From Zea mays (lineage: Eukaryota; Streptophyta; Magnoliopsida; Poales; Poaceae), in assembly GCF_902167145.1 (NCBI RefSeq), contig NC_050097.1, forward strand, positions 45,120,095 through 45,184,094: DNA of 64,000 nt, read 5' to 3'. A program made the position numbers and the translations under genes. Below, piece after piece: positions 22,611 to 33,651 of this stretch. The notes below the pieces were generated by a model. That model worked only from the letters and a program-made list of their open reading frames with translations, had not been told where the DNA came from and ran no database searches. How positions within the stretch are numbered: position 1 is the stretch's first letter; each line of letters opens with the position of its first letter.

Positions 22611-24129
22611 CTTAAAATTAGCATAGAGTAGACTACCAGCGATATGCTGTCGCTGGTACCTGCAGAGGTCCGCTTCAATCTTCGGCAGACCAACGCTCTT
22701 TGAGAAGGTCCTAACAACCCTGGCCTTGGTTCGATTCCGAAGGCATCTTAGTTTCCCTTCGTTGACTCCGCCAAACAGCAGAGACCCTGGTTTGTATCCA
22801 CAGGATATAGCATATTTCTTTAGCTCTCCTTTCTCAGTTTCTGATAATTCTTGTCCAAGTATATCTTGAAAATTAAAGTTTTCTTCTTCCAAAGTGTCTT
22901 CAATGTGCTCTTTTCCTTTCTCAATTGTTATGTCCACTGCGACCGCAGTAGCTTCTTCTTCAGCCATTCTCAGAAGCATATTATCAATATCACCAAGTGT
23001 GGTTTCTAAATTAGGATCTTCGGCGGTCTCGGTTTCGGCTCCGGTGGCTTCAGCTTCGGTGGCCGCTCTAGTGGCTTCGGCTCCGGTGGCTGTGGTTTCG
23101 GCAGTAACAGTGCTTTCAATAAATGGTATTTTTGACGCCGATGTCGGTGGCGGTGTCTGATGAATGACATCGGCCACTTGGATAATTCTTCGTTTTTTCG
23201 GCTTAGCGGGACTTTCTGTTGCCGAAGGTTCTTTTTCCTTCTGAAAAAACTTCGTCAGTTCTGGCGCCAGCGGACGTAGCTTGGTAGGCAAAGGTTCAGT
23301 CATTACCTTTAGAATCTCTTCCACTTTGGCAACAGAAGGTGTTGCAGGAGCTTCCTCCTCTTGGGCCGACGTCGTTGGTTTTGGGGATGCAGCTTTTCTT
23401 TTCTTTGGAGCAGCTATCTTCGGCTCAGGGCTCAGTTTTCTTTTCCCAGAAATTTCTTTGTCCTTTTTAGCCAATTTGGTGCCTTCTTTGTCAAGGACGC
23501 TGGCAATCGTTTTTCTCTTCTGGCCTTCGGCATCTCCGCCCAGTTGCTCATAATTAGGGTAATCAAAATTCAAGGCATCTAGCACCCGATTCAATCTTCA
23601 TTTCGGACGAGTGCCAAAGGCTGCAGTCATTAACTGATCTTCTTTCTTAGAGTAATTACCGAGGATATCGTTGCACATAACCTCGATTGTGTCCAACCAC
23701 TCCTGGCAGGGTTTTTTAAAGTGTTTCTTAAACTTGTAGTGATAAGGCAATCGAACAAGTTCTCCCTTCTTCTTTTCTCCCTCTAGCTTCGGCATCTCCC
23801 ACTCCCTCAGTGTTGGGAACACTTTAAAAGCCAAAAATTCCTGCACTAAGTCTCTAGTGCTAATATGATCTAAAATCACTCGAAATTCAGCCAAAGCAAT
23901 CTGGCTCGGGCTCCCCATTATCATGTTACATCGGGGCCTCGTCTCTTCGAAGGTTAGTTCTAGCGGACTCTGGACCAATTTATCTTCATCTTCATCAACT
24001 TTAACATAAAACCATTCAGACTTCCATCCGGCTAGCCATTTGCTTCGGTAGCCTGGAAACTTCGTAGTCTTGCGATAAGCAAAGTTGTAGCAGCCAAAAT
24101 TCTCGTGCAGACCATCTCCTCTGGCTTTA

Positions 24130-24257
24130 AGGCCTGTTTGGTTTGTGGCTAAATGTGCCACACTTTGCCTAAGGTTAGTCGTTCGAATTGAATAACTAAC
24201 CTTAGGCAGAAAAGTTAGGCAAAGTGTGGTAACTGAGGTAGTGAACCAAACAGGCCC
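24130..24257. mobile_element. Tourist-like MITE, 128 bp, TSD TTA
   Basis: Terminal inverted repeats AGGCCTGTTTGGTTTGTGGC and, at the other end inverted, GGGCCTGTTTGGTTCACTAC. It is flanked by TTA at 24127-24129 and 24258-24260. The interior is nearly self-complementary (TTTGCCTAAGGTTAGT pairs with ACTAACCTTAGGCA). It sits inside the antisense coding sequence and disrupts it. Confidence 0.88.
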
Positions 24258-25004
24258 TTAGTCTGGTAGTGTAATTCATGAACTCGGCAGAAACCCTCAC
24301 CGAACGGTTCCACTCCCTGGCTACGAAGGGCCCAAATATAAACGCTTAATCTAACGATAGCATTAGGGGTCAGCTGATGAAGGTAAACCCCAAACTTCTT
24401 CAGTACAATAGCAATCATCTTGTTCAAGGGGAATCTTAAACCAGCTTTAAGAAAACTTTTGAAGACTACTACCTCATCTTTTCCTGGCTTTGGGACAGTT
24501 TCTTCTCCACCAAAACGAATTAATTCCTTCTTTGCCTCACTGAAATAGCCCAGCTTCACCATTTTAGGAAGATCAGCTTCAGAAATGGTGGACTTTCCAA
24601 AGTCCAAATGACTAGGTTTACTTGGCACCCCACAGCTGTACTCATCCTCGGAACCAACTTCTTCAACATTAGCTTGTGTTGCTTCGGCAGCAGGTGTGTC
24701 CTCTGATGAAACCAGCCCAGAACGCCTCATTGCTTTGGAAATCGGAACAGTTTCAGTGGCTTCGGTCTCATCCCCATCACGCTCAACCCTAGCAGTGGAG
24801 CATACTCTGGCCATTTGATTATAAATTTCTTGGAAGTTTTTTGGAAATTAATAACCTTTTTTCCGAAGCTCTTCTTGTGATGAAGCAGAATCCAAAGTGG
24901 TGCTTCGTTCGAATGCAAAAGTCAAGCTTCGGCTATGGTTAAATTTTTGGCAGCAAAACAGTGCAATAGCAATGAATGCTGTGGTAACTTCACACCTACC
25001 CGTC

Positions 25005-25014
25005 TGTTTATATA
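25005..25014 (-). promoter_or_regulatory. Candidate TATA box for the antisense Grande gene
   Basis: The minus strand reads TATATAAACA about 190 bp upstream of the ATG at 24814. It lies outside the LTR and points away from the element's own transcription, so the antisense gene may have a separate promoter. This is position-based inference only. Confidence 0.5.
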
Positions 25015-25273
25015 GTGCTGCAGGTAAGAAGGTGAATCGTCAAAGTCTTTTACACCGGACAAACAGTCGCTCGCACCCACTGAATGGTGGGCCACAAAAC
25101 CCGAAAAGGAGAACGTGCATGGTGGGACCGCTTCGCGCTCGGAAGTTGTATCGTTTCCCGGCAACGAGCTAAGGGAAGGTGTTTTTCGGACCTTCGGCTT
25201 CCCGAAGCCTAAGAGACTTTTTTCATGGATCAAGCTCGTTACGAAAAACGATCTAGCACCGCGAAGGGGCTAC

Positions 25274-25896
25274 TGTTGGGACCATGCTTCGTCGCCGAAG
25301 GTCCTGCAGGAAGAAACACCTTCGGCAAAGCCTGTTTATATGTGATATCAAAGTTACCACTCATGAAGCTTCGGTATTATGGCGTATCCGAAGATGAAGG
25401 ATCGAACCGACTTAAAGGTGGAATGACTTTTTAGTCCATAAGGGTCTGAGTCATGATTGTAATCTTTTGTAAGGGGTATGATTGTAATTTCTTACAGGCT
25501 GCATCCTGTGCCTATAAATAGTGAACAGTACTCCTTTACTGTTCACACAATCCTGTAATTGCTAACACATTACTCTGGAATTATTGTTTTCTGTTAAGGC
25601 GAAGGTATAAATATAATTAAATATCATGTTTTAATATTTCAATTTATATTATAAAATGAATGAATGATGTTATTTATTCTTGGTGCTCTTTAATGTCTTA
25701 TATTTTATATTTCATTTCGCATTATTTTACTTCTGATCACGAAGGTAAGACCTTCGTGATTTATCACCCATAACCTTCGTCCGAAACTCATTAAATCCTC
25801 AGGGAAATAATGCTTCAGCGGACGAAGGGCTTTAACATTTAACATTCTATGTTGCCTTGTTCTTAATTCATAGCATTTGAGAACAAGTCCCCAACA
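25274..25896 (+). repeat. 3' LTR of the Grande-like element
   Basis: A 623 bp LTR, TGTTGGGACC...GTCCCCAACA, with terminal inverted repeats. A TATA box (TATAAATA, 25513-25520) is near its middle. The PPT lies just before it. The partner 5' LTR is absent from the window. Confidence 0.9.
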
Positions 25897-26184
25897 ATAC
25901 CCTCCAATCCCATTTTATCTCCGCATTAGGGGCGTGAGTGTCTTTTTATTCTAATATGCTAAAATTTACTAGAGTAGTCCAAACATGAAGCTAAACTTTA
26001 GCACTTCAATTCATATAGCTTAAATTTAACAGGAAGCTGAAGTTTATCTCGTGAGATTGATATAGTGCCTAAATCAATGGTTGAGTGTATTTTCGGTACT
26101 AAGAGAGAGCGCCGCTGGCCACTCGGAATGGTGAGCCTGCGAGAGCGAGGATGCCTTCTCGGCTAGCGAGCCAGCGGGCCCACC

Positions 26185-26545
26185 GGGGAGGAATTTGGCA
26201 AAATAGGTCGCTGTAAGTTGCCGCTCTGCGAAATACACCGCCTCTCGTTGAACTCGTAAAAATGGGTCGTTTAATCGAGCGCCTTCGTCAAAACAGGTCA
26301 CGAGTAGATTGGGGTGTACTGGCAGGTGGGGTCGCGATGCGTCGTGCCTACCATGCCCTTACGGCCTCATGACGCCGTCTCCATTTCGGACTCTACCTCT
26401 CCTCTCCGTTCGGTCTTTACTTTCTCCACGACGGCCGTCGGAGGCGAACTGGGCTGGGCTGCGCGGCGACGGTGACGACGACCAACACTCCCCTCTGCAG
26501 GTGATCTTCCCCTTCCCTCTGTTAACTGTTCCTTGCCCTTTCCCC
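26185..26545 (+). repeat. Left TIR of the MULE
   Basis: About 360 bp that, inverted, matches 39575-39952. It is strongest in the outer 200 bp (nearly identical) and more gapped inward, where both still share GGCGACGG and CTCTGCAGGTGAT. The inner limit is approximate. Confidence 0.8.
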
Positions 26546-26665
26546 ACCATTTTCGACGCTTAGGCATGCTTCTGCCACCTGTAGTTTAGGTTTTAGGGTT
26601 AGGGTTTACTGTTTACGGTTTTAGGTTGTACTGTTTATTTGCAGTTGTGAATGATGTATGCAGGG

Positions 26666-27036
26666 ATGTCGAAGAGCACTGAAATCATAGATAAAGTAAT
26701 CATCTTGATGCAGGATCATGCCAAGCATATTCTTCGTATTTGCAATGAGAAGCTACCCTTCGGTGAGGGGTTGACTGCATTTGAGGTTAAAGAACTTCGC
26801 GAAGCACTTGAATTCGCCGCCGAAGGATTGGACCAGGACTCCCTTTTTGCCAAGAGGAATTGGATGCAACTTTTAAGGAGGAACAATTGGAGCATGACGA
26901 GAAGGTGGCTTTAGAGAGGATTGAAATCCCACTACCTTCTCCTGGTTCGGACTGCTTCCTATCCTTTGAAGAGCACATTGAGAAGTTTTGGGGCGTTGAT
27001 TACAACTCAGACCAGATGCCTAGCTACTCTGACTAG
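26666..27036 (+). pseudogene. Second, convergent ORF of the MULE (unidentified)
   Basis: A plus-strand coding stretch beginning ATGTCGAAGAGCACTGAA at 26666, possibly after a splice site (GTATGCAG just upstream). It runs in frame to about 26850 (KVIILMQDHAKHILRIC, FEVKELREALEFAAEGL) and then, after a frameshift around 26840-26880, continues as an acidic helix-rich tail (EEQLEHDEKVALERIEI, FLSFEEHIEKFWGVDYN) to TAG at 27034-27036. It faces the transposase, as mudrB faces mudrA in MuDR, but I see no similarity to mudrB. It may be an accessory gene or a captured host fragment; I do not recognise it. Confidence 0.5.
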
Positions 27037-28277
27037 GTTCAGAGTTTATGGTGTACTCAAATTCTGGATGTGTGGATGTAATCATATTTTAGATGTGTAT
27101 GTGAAATTGAATTCTGGATGTGTGGATGTAATGGTGATCTGAATGTATTGTGCCTGGTGTAATGGTATGTTTGGATGTCTATATGAACTGACATTCTTGG
27201 TTTAATTGTCAACTGTACCTTGCACATTCAGTTACAGCCAGCGTCACATACATGGAATCAGATGCCATGTAGATGTGCATTGCATTCTTTTGTAAGTGAA
27301 CAGACCATCTGAACTTTAGGCTGGTTGTACATGTGCAGTGAATTCTGTGTGTGGCCCAACATAACAGAGCATTGCTGCTTGCTTAGTCGCTCCAGATGGT
27401 CTGTTCAGACAATAGTTACAGAATCTGTTATGTTGAAACCGAGCAACGGATGTTATGTTTTCACAGATTCACTGAAACTGATTCTGTGTGAAACAATAGA
27501 TTAACTGAAAACAATAGATTGTGTCCATCTAACGTTGTTGCAGCTTCTAGGTGACCATTCCATCTACCATTGAGTGCAGTTGAATCCACACTAAGGTAGG
27601 GCCTACACGCAGCACAAAACCCTTCTATACAAGGCTCAAGTGCACAGAAAAATCTATGGAAGTAGATCTTTTCATCTACAACTTGGGTGCCTATCTCCAC
27701 AACACTATGAGGGGATTTTATCAAAATTTATTCCTTCCACCTATACAACATACTGAAACTATCGTCCCAATTGCCATACATCTCTTTTAGAGCTTCTTGC
27801 ATTCCTTTCCATGTCACATCATAACTGACCCTACAGTTGTAAGTGTCTTGTAACCTCTTTTGCAAAGCCTTAACACCAAGTGAAGGCTCATTTCTGAGAG
27901 CACCTAGAGGGGGGTGAATAGGTGATCCTGTAAAATTCAATACTAATAGCCACAAAACTTAGATATTAAAGTTAGAACGGCTAAGTAGCTTGAAACGAGC
28001 TCTTGTGAACACAGACAATCAAAGAGAGAATAATCACAAGAGACATGCGATTTTATCTCGTGGTTCGACCAAGTAACATTTGCCTACTTCCATGTTGTGG
28101 CGTCCCAATGGACGAGGGTTGCACTCAACCCCTTTCAAGTGATCCAATGATCAACTTGAATACCATGACTTTTCTTCCTTATATCTTTTCCCGTTTGCGA
28201 GGAATCTCCACAAGTTGGAGCCTATCGCCCTTACAAGATTGATCACAAAGAACGCACAAGAGTAAGGTTGGGAAGAG

Positions 28278-29547
28278 TGAAAGTCGCCTAGAGGGGGGTG
28301 AATAGGGCGAAACTGAAATTTACAAATATAAACACAACTACAAGCCGGGTTAGCGTTAGTAATAAAGAAACGAGTCCGCGAGAGAGGGCGCAAAACAAAT
28401 CCCAAGCGAATAAGCAAGTGAGACACGGAGATTTGTTTTACCGAGGTTCGGTTCTTGCAAACCTACTCCCCGTTGAGGAGGCCACAAAGGCCGGGTCTCT
28501 TTCAACCCTTCCCTCTCTCAAACGATCCCTCGGACCGAGTGAGCTTTTCTTCTTCTCAATCAAACGGGAACAAAAACTTCCCCGCAAGGGCCACCACACA
28601 ATTGGTGCCTCTTGCCTTGGTTACAATTGAGTTTTGATCACAAGAACAAGTGAGAAAGAAAGAAAGCGATCCAAGCGCAAGAGCTCAAAAGAACACGGCA
28701 AATCTCTCTCTCTAGTCACTAAAGGTTTGAGTGGAATTGGAGAGGATTTGATCTCTTTGGTGTGTCTAGAATTGAATGCTAGAGCTCTTGTAGTAGTTGG
28801 GAAGTGGAAAACTTGGATGCAATGAATGGTGGGGTGGTTGGGGTATTTATAGCCCCAACCACCAAAAGTGGCCGTTGGGAGGCTGTCTGCACGATGGCAC
28901 ACCGGACAGTCCGGTGCCCCCTGCCACGTCATCACTGCCGTTGGATTCTGACCGTTGGAGCTTCTGACTTGTGGGTCCGCCTGGGTGTCCGGTGCACACC
29001 GGACAGGTACTGTTTGCTGTCTGGTGTGCCAGTATGGGCGCGCCTGACTTCTGCGCGCGCTGCGCGCGCATTTATTGCGCTGCAGGTAGCCGTTGGCGCG
29101 GAGATAGTCGTTGCTCCGGAGTCGCACCGGACAGTCCGGTGCACACCGGACAGTCCGGTGAATTTTAGCGGACTAGCCGTTGGAGTTTCCCGAAGCTGGC
29201 GAGTTCCTGAGGCCGCTCCTCCTTGGCGCACCGGACACTGTCCGGTGTACACCGGACAGTCCAGTGAATTATAGCGGAGTCGCCTCTGGAAATTCCCGAA
29301 GGTGGCGAGTTCGAGTTGGAGTCCTCTGGTGCACCGGACAGTCCGGTGCCCCCAGACCAGAGGGCCTTCGGTTGCCACTTTGCTCCTTTGTTGAATCCAA
29401 AACTTGGTCTTTTTATTGGCTGAGTTTGAACCTTTTATACCTGTATAATCTATACACTTGGGCAAACTAGTTAGTCCAATTGTTTGTGTTGGGCAATTCA
29501 ACCACCAAAATTAATTAGGGACTAGGTGTAAGCCTAATTCCCTTTCA
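28278..29547 (-). repeat. 3' LTR of Sirevirus B
   Basis: A 1,270 bp LTR. Palindromic CACCGGACAGTCCGGTG units occur at 28900-29350. In element orientation the TATA box lies near 28849 (plus strand TATTTATAGCC). It has fewer palindrome units than the partner LTR. Confidence 0.95.
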
Positions 29548-30392
29548 ATCTCCCCCTTTTTGGTGATTGATGCCAACACAAACCAAAGCAAATATAGAAG
29601 TGCATAATTTAACTAGTTTGCATAATGTAAGTGTAAAGGTTGCTTGGAATTGAGCCAATATAAATACTTACAAGATATGCATGGATTGTTCCTTTCTTAT
29701 ATAACATTTTGGACCATGCTTGCACCACGAGTTTTGTTTTTGCAAATTCTTTTGTAAATCATTTAAATAGTCAAAGGTAAATGAATAAGATTTGTAAAGC
29801 ATTTTCAAGATTTGAAATTTTCTCCCCCTGTTTCAAATGCTTTTCCTTTGACAAAACAAAACTCCCCCTAAATGAAATCCTCCTCTTAGTGTTCAAGAGG
29901 GTTTTGATATATCATTTTGAAATGCTACTTTCTCCCCCTTTTGAACACAATAGGATACCAAATGAAAATATTCAACACTTAAGTTTTTGAAATTGGTGGT
30001 GGTGCGGTCCTTTTGCTTTGGGCTCTTACTTTCTCCCCCTTTGGCATGAATCGCCAAAAACGGAATCATTAGAGCCCTAGAAGTGCTATCTTCCCCTTTG
30101 GTCATAGATAAATGAGTTAGGATTATACCAAAGACGAAGTCCTTTTGCTTTGGGCTTACTCTCTCCCCCAAAGACGAAGTCCTTTTGCTTTGAATTCTCC
30201 CCCTAAAGATGGAGAGAAGCGCGGAGTGACGGCGAAGGATGAGTTACGGAGTGGAAGCCTTTGTCTTCGCCGGAGACTCCAATTCCCTTTCAATATACCT
30301 ATGACTTGGTTTGAAGTAGACTTGAAAACACATTAGTCATAGCATATGAAAGAGATATGATCAAAGGTATACAAATGAGCTATGAGTGCAAG
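29548..30392 (-). other. Sirevirus B 3' non-coding region with multiple polypurine tracts
   Basis: No gene is seen. On the minus strand there are purine tracts directly beside the LTR (29548-29561, AAAAAGGGGGAGAT) and further ones near 29822-29829, 29865-29873, 29930-29940, 30032-30043, 30162-30170 and 30197-30204. Positions 30130-30204 hold a 40 bp direct duplication (AAAGACGAAGTCCTTTTGCT). Multiple PPT-like tracts are characteristic of Sireviruses. Confidence 0.75.
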
Positions 30393-33300
30393 TTAACAAA
30401 AGAAATTCATAGAATCTAGAATATTTAGCTCATGCCTAAGTTTGTTAAAAGATTGTTCATCAAGAGGCTTGGTAAAGATATCGGCTAATTGATCTTTAGT
30501 ATTAATGTATGAAATCTCGATATCTCCCTTTTGTTGGTGATCTCTAAGAAAATGATACCGAATGGCTATGTGCTTAGTGCGGCTATGCTCGACGGGATTG
30601 TCGGCCATTTTGATTGCACTCTCATTGTCACATAGCAAAGGGACTTTGGTTAGTTTGTAACCGTAGTCCCGAAGGGTTTGCCTCATCCAAAGCAATTGCG
30701 CGCAACAATGGCCTGCGGCAATGTACTCGGCTTCGGCGGTGGAAAGAGCGACCGAATTTTGCTTCTTTGAAGCCCAAGACACCAAGGATCTTCCCAAGAA
30801 CTGGCAAGTCCCCGATGTGCTCTTTCTATTGATTTTGCACCCTGCCCAATCGGCATCCGAATAACCAATCAAATCAAAAGTGGATCCCTTAGGATACCAA
30901 AGCCCAAACTTAGGAGTATAAGCCAAATATCTCAAGATTCGTTTTACGGCCGTAAGGTGAGCTTCCTTAGGGTCGGCTTGGAATCTTGCACACATGCATA
31001 CGGAAAGCATAATATCTGGTCGAGATGCACATAAATAGAGTAAAGAACCTATCATCGACCGATATACCTTTTGATCCACGGACTTACCTCCCGTGTCGAG
31101 GTCGAGATGCCCATTAGTTCCCATGGGTGTCTTGATGGGCTTGGCATCCTTCATCCCAAACTTGGTTAGAATGTCTTGAGTGTACTTTGTTTGGCTGATG
31201 AAGGTGCCCTCTTGGAGTTGCTTTACTTGAAATCCTAGAAAATACTTCAACTCCCCCATCATTGACATCTCGAATTTCTGTGTCATGATCCTACTAAACT
31301 CTTCACATGTAGATTCGTTAGTAGACCCAAATATAATATCATCAACATAAATTTGGCATACAAACAAATCATTTTCAAGTGTTTTGGTAAAGAGTGTAGG
31401 ATCAGCCTTTCCGACTTTGAATCCATTTGTGATAAGAAAATCTCTAAGGCATTCATACCATGCTCTTGGGGCTTGCTTGAGCCCATAAAGCGCCTTAGAG
31501 AGCTTATAGACATGGTTAGGGTACTCACTGTCTTCAAAGCCGGGAGGTTGCTCAACATAGACCTCTTCCTTGATTAGTCCATTGAGGAAGGCACTTTTCA
31601 CGTCCATTTGATAGAGCTTAAAGCCATGGTAAGTAGCATAGGCTAATAATATGCGAATTGACTCAAGCCTAGCTACGGGTGCATAGGTTTCACCGAAATC
31701 CAAACCTTCGACTTGGGAGTATCCCTTGGCCACAAGTCGAGCTTTGTTCCTTATCACCACACCATGCTCATCTTGTTTGTTGCGGAAGACCCATTTGGTC
31801 CCTACAACATTTTGGTTAGGACGTGGAACCAAATGCCATACCTCATTTCTAGTGAAGTTGTTGAGCTCCTCTTGCATCGCCACTACCCAATCCGAATCCT
31901 GAAGTGCTTCCTCTACCCTGTGTGGCTCAATAGAGGAAACAAAAGAGTAATGTTCACAAAAATGAGCAACACGAGATCGAGTGGTTACCCCCTTATGAAT
32001 ATCGCCGAGGATGGTGTCGACGGGGTGATCTCGTTGGATTGCTTGGTGGACTCTTGGGTGTGGCGGCCTTGGTTCTTGCTCATCCTCCTTATCTTCCTTA
32101 TTTGCATCTCCCCCTTGATCATTGCCATCGTCTTGAGGTGGCTCATTTGCTTGATCTTCTACTTCATCAACTTGAGCCTCATCCTCATTTTGAGTTGGTG
32201 GAGATGCTTGCGTGGAGGAGGATGGTTGATCTTGTGCTTTTGGAGGCTCTTCGGATTCCTTAGGACACACATCCCCAATGGACATGTTCCTTAGCGCGAT
32301 GCATGGAGCCTCTTCTTCACCTATCTCATCAAGATCAACTTGCTCTACTTGAGAGCCGTTAGTTTCATCAAACACAACGTCACATGAGACTTCAACTAGT
32401 CCGGTGGACTTGTTAAAGACCCTATATGCCCTTGTGTTTGAGTCATAACCAAGTAAAAAGCCTTCTACAGTCTTAGGAGCAAATTTAGATTTTCTACCTC
32501 TTTTAATAAGAATAAAACATTTGCTACCAAAGACTCTAAAATATGAAATGTTGGGCTTTTTACCGGTTAAGAGTTCGTATGATGTCTTCTTGAGGATTCG
32601 GTGAAGATACAACCGGTTGATGGCGTAGCAAGCGGTGTTGACCGCCTCGGCCCAAAACCGATCCGAAGTCTTGTACTCATCAAGCATGGTTCTTGCCATG
32701 TCAAGAAGAGTTCGATTCTTCCTCTCCACTACACCATTTTGTTGTGGCGTGTAGGGAGAAGAGAACTCATGCTTGATGCCCTCCTCCTCAAGGAAGCCTT
32801 CGATTTGAGAGTTCTTGAACTCCGTCCCGTTGTCGCTTCTAATTTTCTTGATCCTTAAGCCGAACTCATTTTGAGCCCGTCTCAAGAATCCCTTTAAGGT
32901 CTCTTGGGTTTGAGATTTTTCCTGCAAAAAGAATACCCAAGTGAAGCGAGAATAATCATCCACAATAACTAGACAGTACTTACTCCCGCCGATGCTTATG
33001 TAAGCGATCGGGCCGAATAGATCCATATGTAGGAGCTCCAGTGGCATGTTGGTCGTCATTATGTTCTTATGCGGATGATGAGTGCCAACTTGCTTCCCTG
33101 CTTGGCATGCGCTACAAACCCTGTCTTTCTCAAAATGAACATTTGTTAATCCTAAAATGTGTTCTCCCTTTAGAAGCTTATGAAGATTCTTCATCCCAAC
33201 ATGAGCTAGTCGGCGGTGCCAGAGCCAACCCATGTTAGTCTTAGCAATTAAGCAAGTGTCGAGTTCAGTTCTATCAAAATCTACCAAGTATAGCTGACCC

Positions 33301-33638
33301 TCTAACACTCCCTTAAATGCTATTGAATCATCACTCCTTCTAAAGACAGTGACACCTACATCAGTGAATAGACAGTTGTAGCCCATTTGACATAATTGGG
33401 AAACAGAAAGCAAGTTGTAATCTAAAGAATCAACAAGAAAAACATTGGAAATGGAATGGTTAGGAGATATAGCAATTTTACCAAGCCCTTTGACCAAACC
33501 TTGATTTCCATCCCCGAATGTGATAGCTCGTTGGGAATCTTGGTTTTTCTCGTAGGAGGAGAACATCCTTTTCTCCCCTGTCATGTGGTTTGTGCACCCG
33601 CTGTCGAGTATCCAACTTGTGCCCCCGGATGCATAAAC
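30393..33638 (-). CDS. pol: Sirevirus B pol polyprotein (PR-INT-RT-RNase H), open
   Basis: About 1,081 codons without a stop. The frame opens right after a TAG at 33639-33641, with a first ATG at 33584 that would remove the protease motif. Domains in copia order: protease ([11 protein letters not shown]); integrase with zinc region ([17 protein letters not shown]) and DDE core ([29 protein letters not shown]); a long acidic linker ([15 protein letters not shown] to [13 protein letters not shown]); RT ([24 protein letters not shown], catalytic YVDDIIFG); and RNase H ([23 protein letters not shown]). Gag ends ten bases earlier in a different frame, so Pol needs frameshifting or splicing. No env-like gene follows. 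Confidence 0.93.
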   Translation of the reverse strand, partial: VYASGGTSWILDSGCTNHMTGEKRMFSSYEKNQDSQRAITFGDGNQGLVKGLGKIAISPNHSISNVFLVDSLDYNLLSVSQLCQMGYNCLFTDVGVTVFRRSDDSIAFKGVLEGQLYLVDFDRTELDTCLIAKTNMGWLWHRRLAHVGMKNLHKLLKGEHILGLTNVHFEKDRVCSACQAGKQVGTHHPHKNIMTTNMPLELLHMDLFGPIAYISIGGSKYCLVIVDDYSRFTWVFFLQEKSQTQETLKGFLRRAQNEFGLRIKKIRSDNGTEFKNSQIEGFLEEEGIKHEFSSPYTPQQNGVVERKNRTLLDMARTMLDEYKTSDRFWAEAVNTACYAINRLYLHRILKKTSYELLTGKKPNISYFRVFGSKCFILIKRGRKSKFAPKTVEGFLLGYDSNTRAYRVFNKSTGLVEVSCDVVFDETNGSQVEQVDLDEIGEEEAPCIALRNMSIGDVCPKESEEPPKAQDQPSSSTQASPPTQNEDEAQVDEVEDQANEPPQDDGNDQGGDANKEDKEDEQEPRPPHPRVHQAIQRDHPVDTILGDIHKGVTTRSRVAHFCEHYSFVSSIEPHRVEEALQDSDWVVAMQEELNNFTRNEVWHLVPRPNQNVVGTKWVFRNKQDEHGVVIRNKARLVAKGYSQVEGLDFGETYAPVARLESIRILLAYATYHGFKLYQMDVKSAFLNGLIKEEVYVEQPPGFEDSEYPNHVYKLSKALYGLKQAPRAWYECLRDFLITNGFKVGKADPTLFTKTLENDLFVCQIYVDDIIFGSTNESTCEEFSRIMTQKFEMSMMGELKYFLGFQVKQLQEGTFISQTKYTQDILTKFGMKDAKPIKTPMGTNGHLDLDTGGKSVDQKVYRSMIGSLLYLCASRPDIMLSVCMCARFQADPKEAHLTAVKRILRYLAYTPKFGLWYPKGSTFDLIGYSDADWAGCKINRKSTSGTCQFLGRSLVSWASKKQNSVALSTAEAEYIAAGHCCAQLLWMRQTLRDYGYKLTKVPLLCDNESAIKMADNPVEHSRTKHIAIRYHFLRDHQQKGDIEISYINTKDQLADIFTKPLDEQSFNKLRHELNILDSMNFFC

Positions 33639-33651
33639 CTACAAAACAAGT

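Larger units (their letters stand above)
21846..24814 (-). pseudogene. Antisense gene of the Grande-like element (putative gypsy-type transposon domain plus coiled coil)
   Basis: The gene runs opposite to pol. It starts MARVCSTARVERDGDE at 24814. The first third contains a block (FGVYLHQLTPNAIVRLSVYIW; HENFGCYNFAYRKT; FPGYRSKWLAGWKSEWFYV) of the plant family named putative gypsy type transposon (Transposase_28, PF04195). A Lys/Pro/Thr/Ala-rich linker follows, then a long heptad-rich coiled coil (repeated DLENKV...EAALKKKDFVI units) ending in a conserved tail (EYIEGEVDALDEVIAGHADFCALLASRG). A 69 bp intron at 22542-22610 has minus-strand GT...AG ends (AAG|GTACAATC, TTTTGGCAG|AG), and removing it keeps frame. 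Breaks: a 128 bp MITE at 24130-24257 and a TGA at about 23597. Resembles the antisense gene (gene 23) of maize Grande; function unknown. Confidence 0.75.
16986..25896 (+). mobile_element. 5'-truncated Grande-like (Tat lineage) Ty3-gypsy element
   Basis: A plus-strand gypsy element lacks its 5' LTR, PBS and gag. What remains is pol starting around the protease (decayed), a long 3' region containing tandem repeats and a gene on the opposite strand, a PPT (CGAAGGGGCTA, about 25262-25272) and a 623 bp 3' LTR. Two RNase H-like stretches, the antisense gene and the roughly 620 bp LTR together fit the Grande group of maize. The left junction with the MITE is approximate (16985-17040), and a short direct duplication (CACATTCCAATTACCTTC) lies at 17010-17065. 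No target duplication can be recognised because of the truncation. Confidence 0.85.
16827..26069. mobile_element. Tourist-like MITE split by the Grande-like element, TSD TAA
   Basis: The left end GGTCCTGTTTAATCTTACGA (16827) and right end ...TCTCGTGAGATTGATATAGTGCC (to 26069) are imperfect terminal inverted repeats sharing ACGAGATAAACTT. They are flanked by TAA at 16824-16826 and 26070-26072, the target size used by PIF/Harbinger relatives. The MITE parts are roughly 16827-16985 and 25897-26069, about 330 bp in all; the middle is the truncated Grande-like element. Confidence 0.7.

Noticed and set aside
26074..26301. ORF mirrored at 39836-40051 as a possible conserved small protein
   Set aside because: It is the MULE terminal inverted repeat read from both ends; similarity is explained by the TIR.
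28900..29350. Regular palindromic repeats resembling a CRISPR array
   Set aside because: These are the CACCGGAC/GTCCGGTG palindromes of Sirevirus LTRs in a plant genome; there are no unique equal-length spacers and no cas genes.
29562..30392. Possible env-like gene downstream of Sirevirus B pol
   Set aside because: Some Sireviruses carry an env-like ORF, but no long ORF, signal peptide or membrane segment is present here.
32039..32294. Plus-strand ORFs inside Sirevirus B pol
   Set aside because: They are shadows of the real minus-strand pol frame (acidic linker region).
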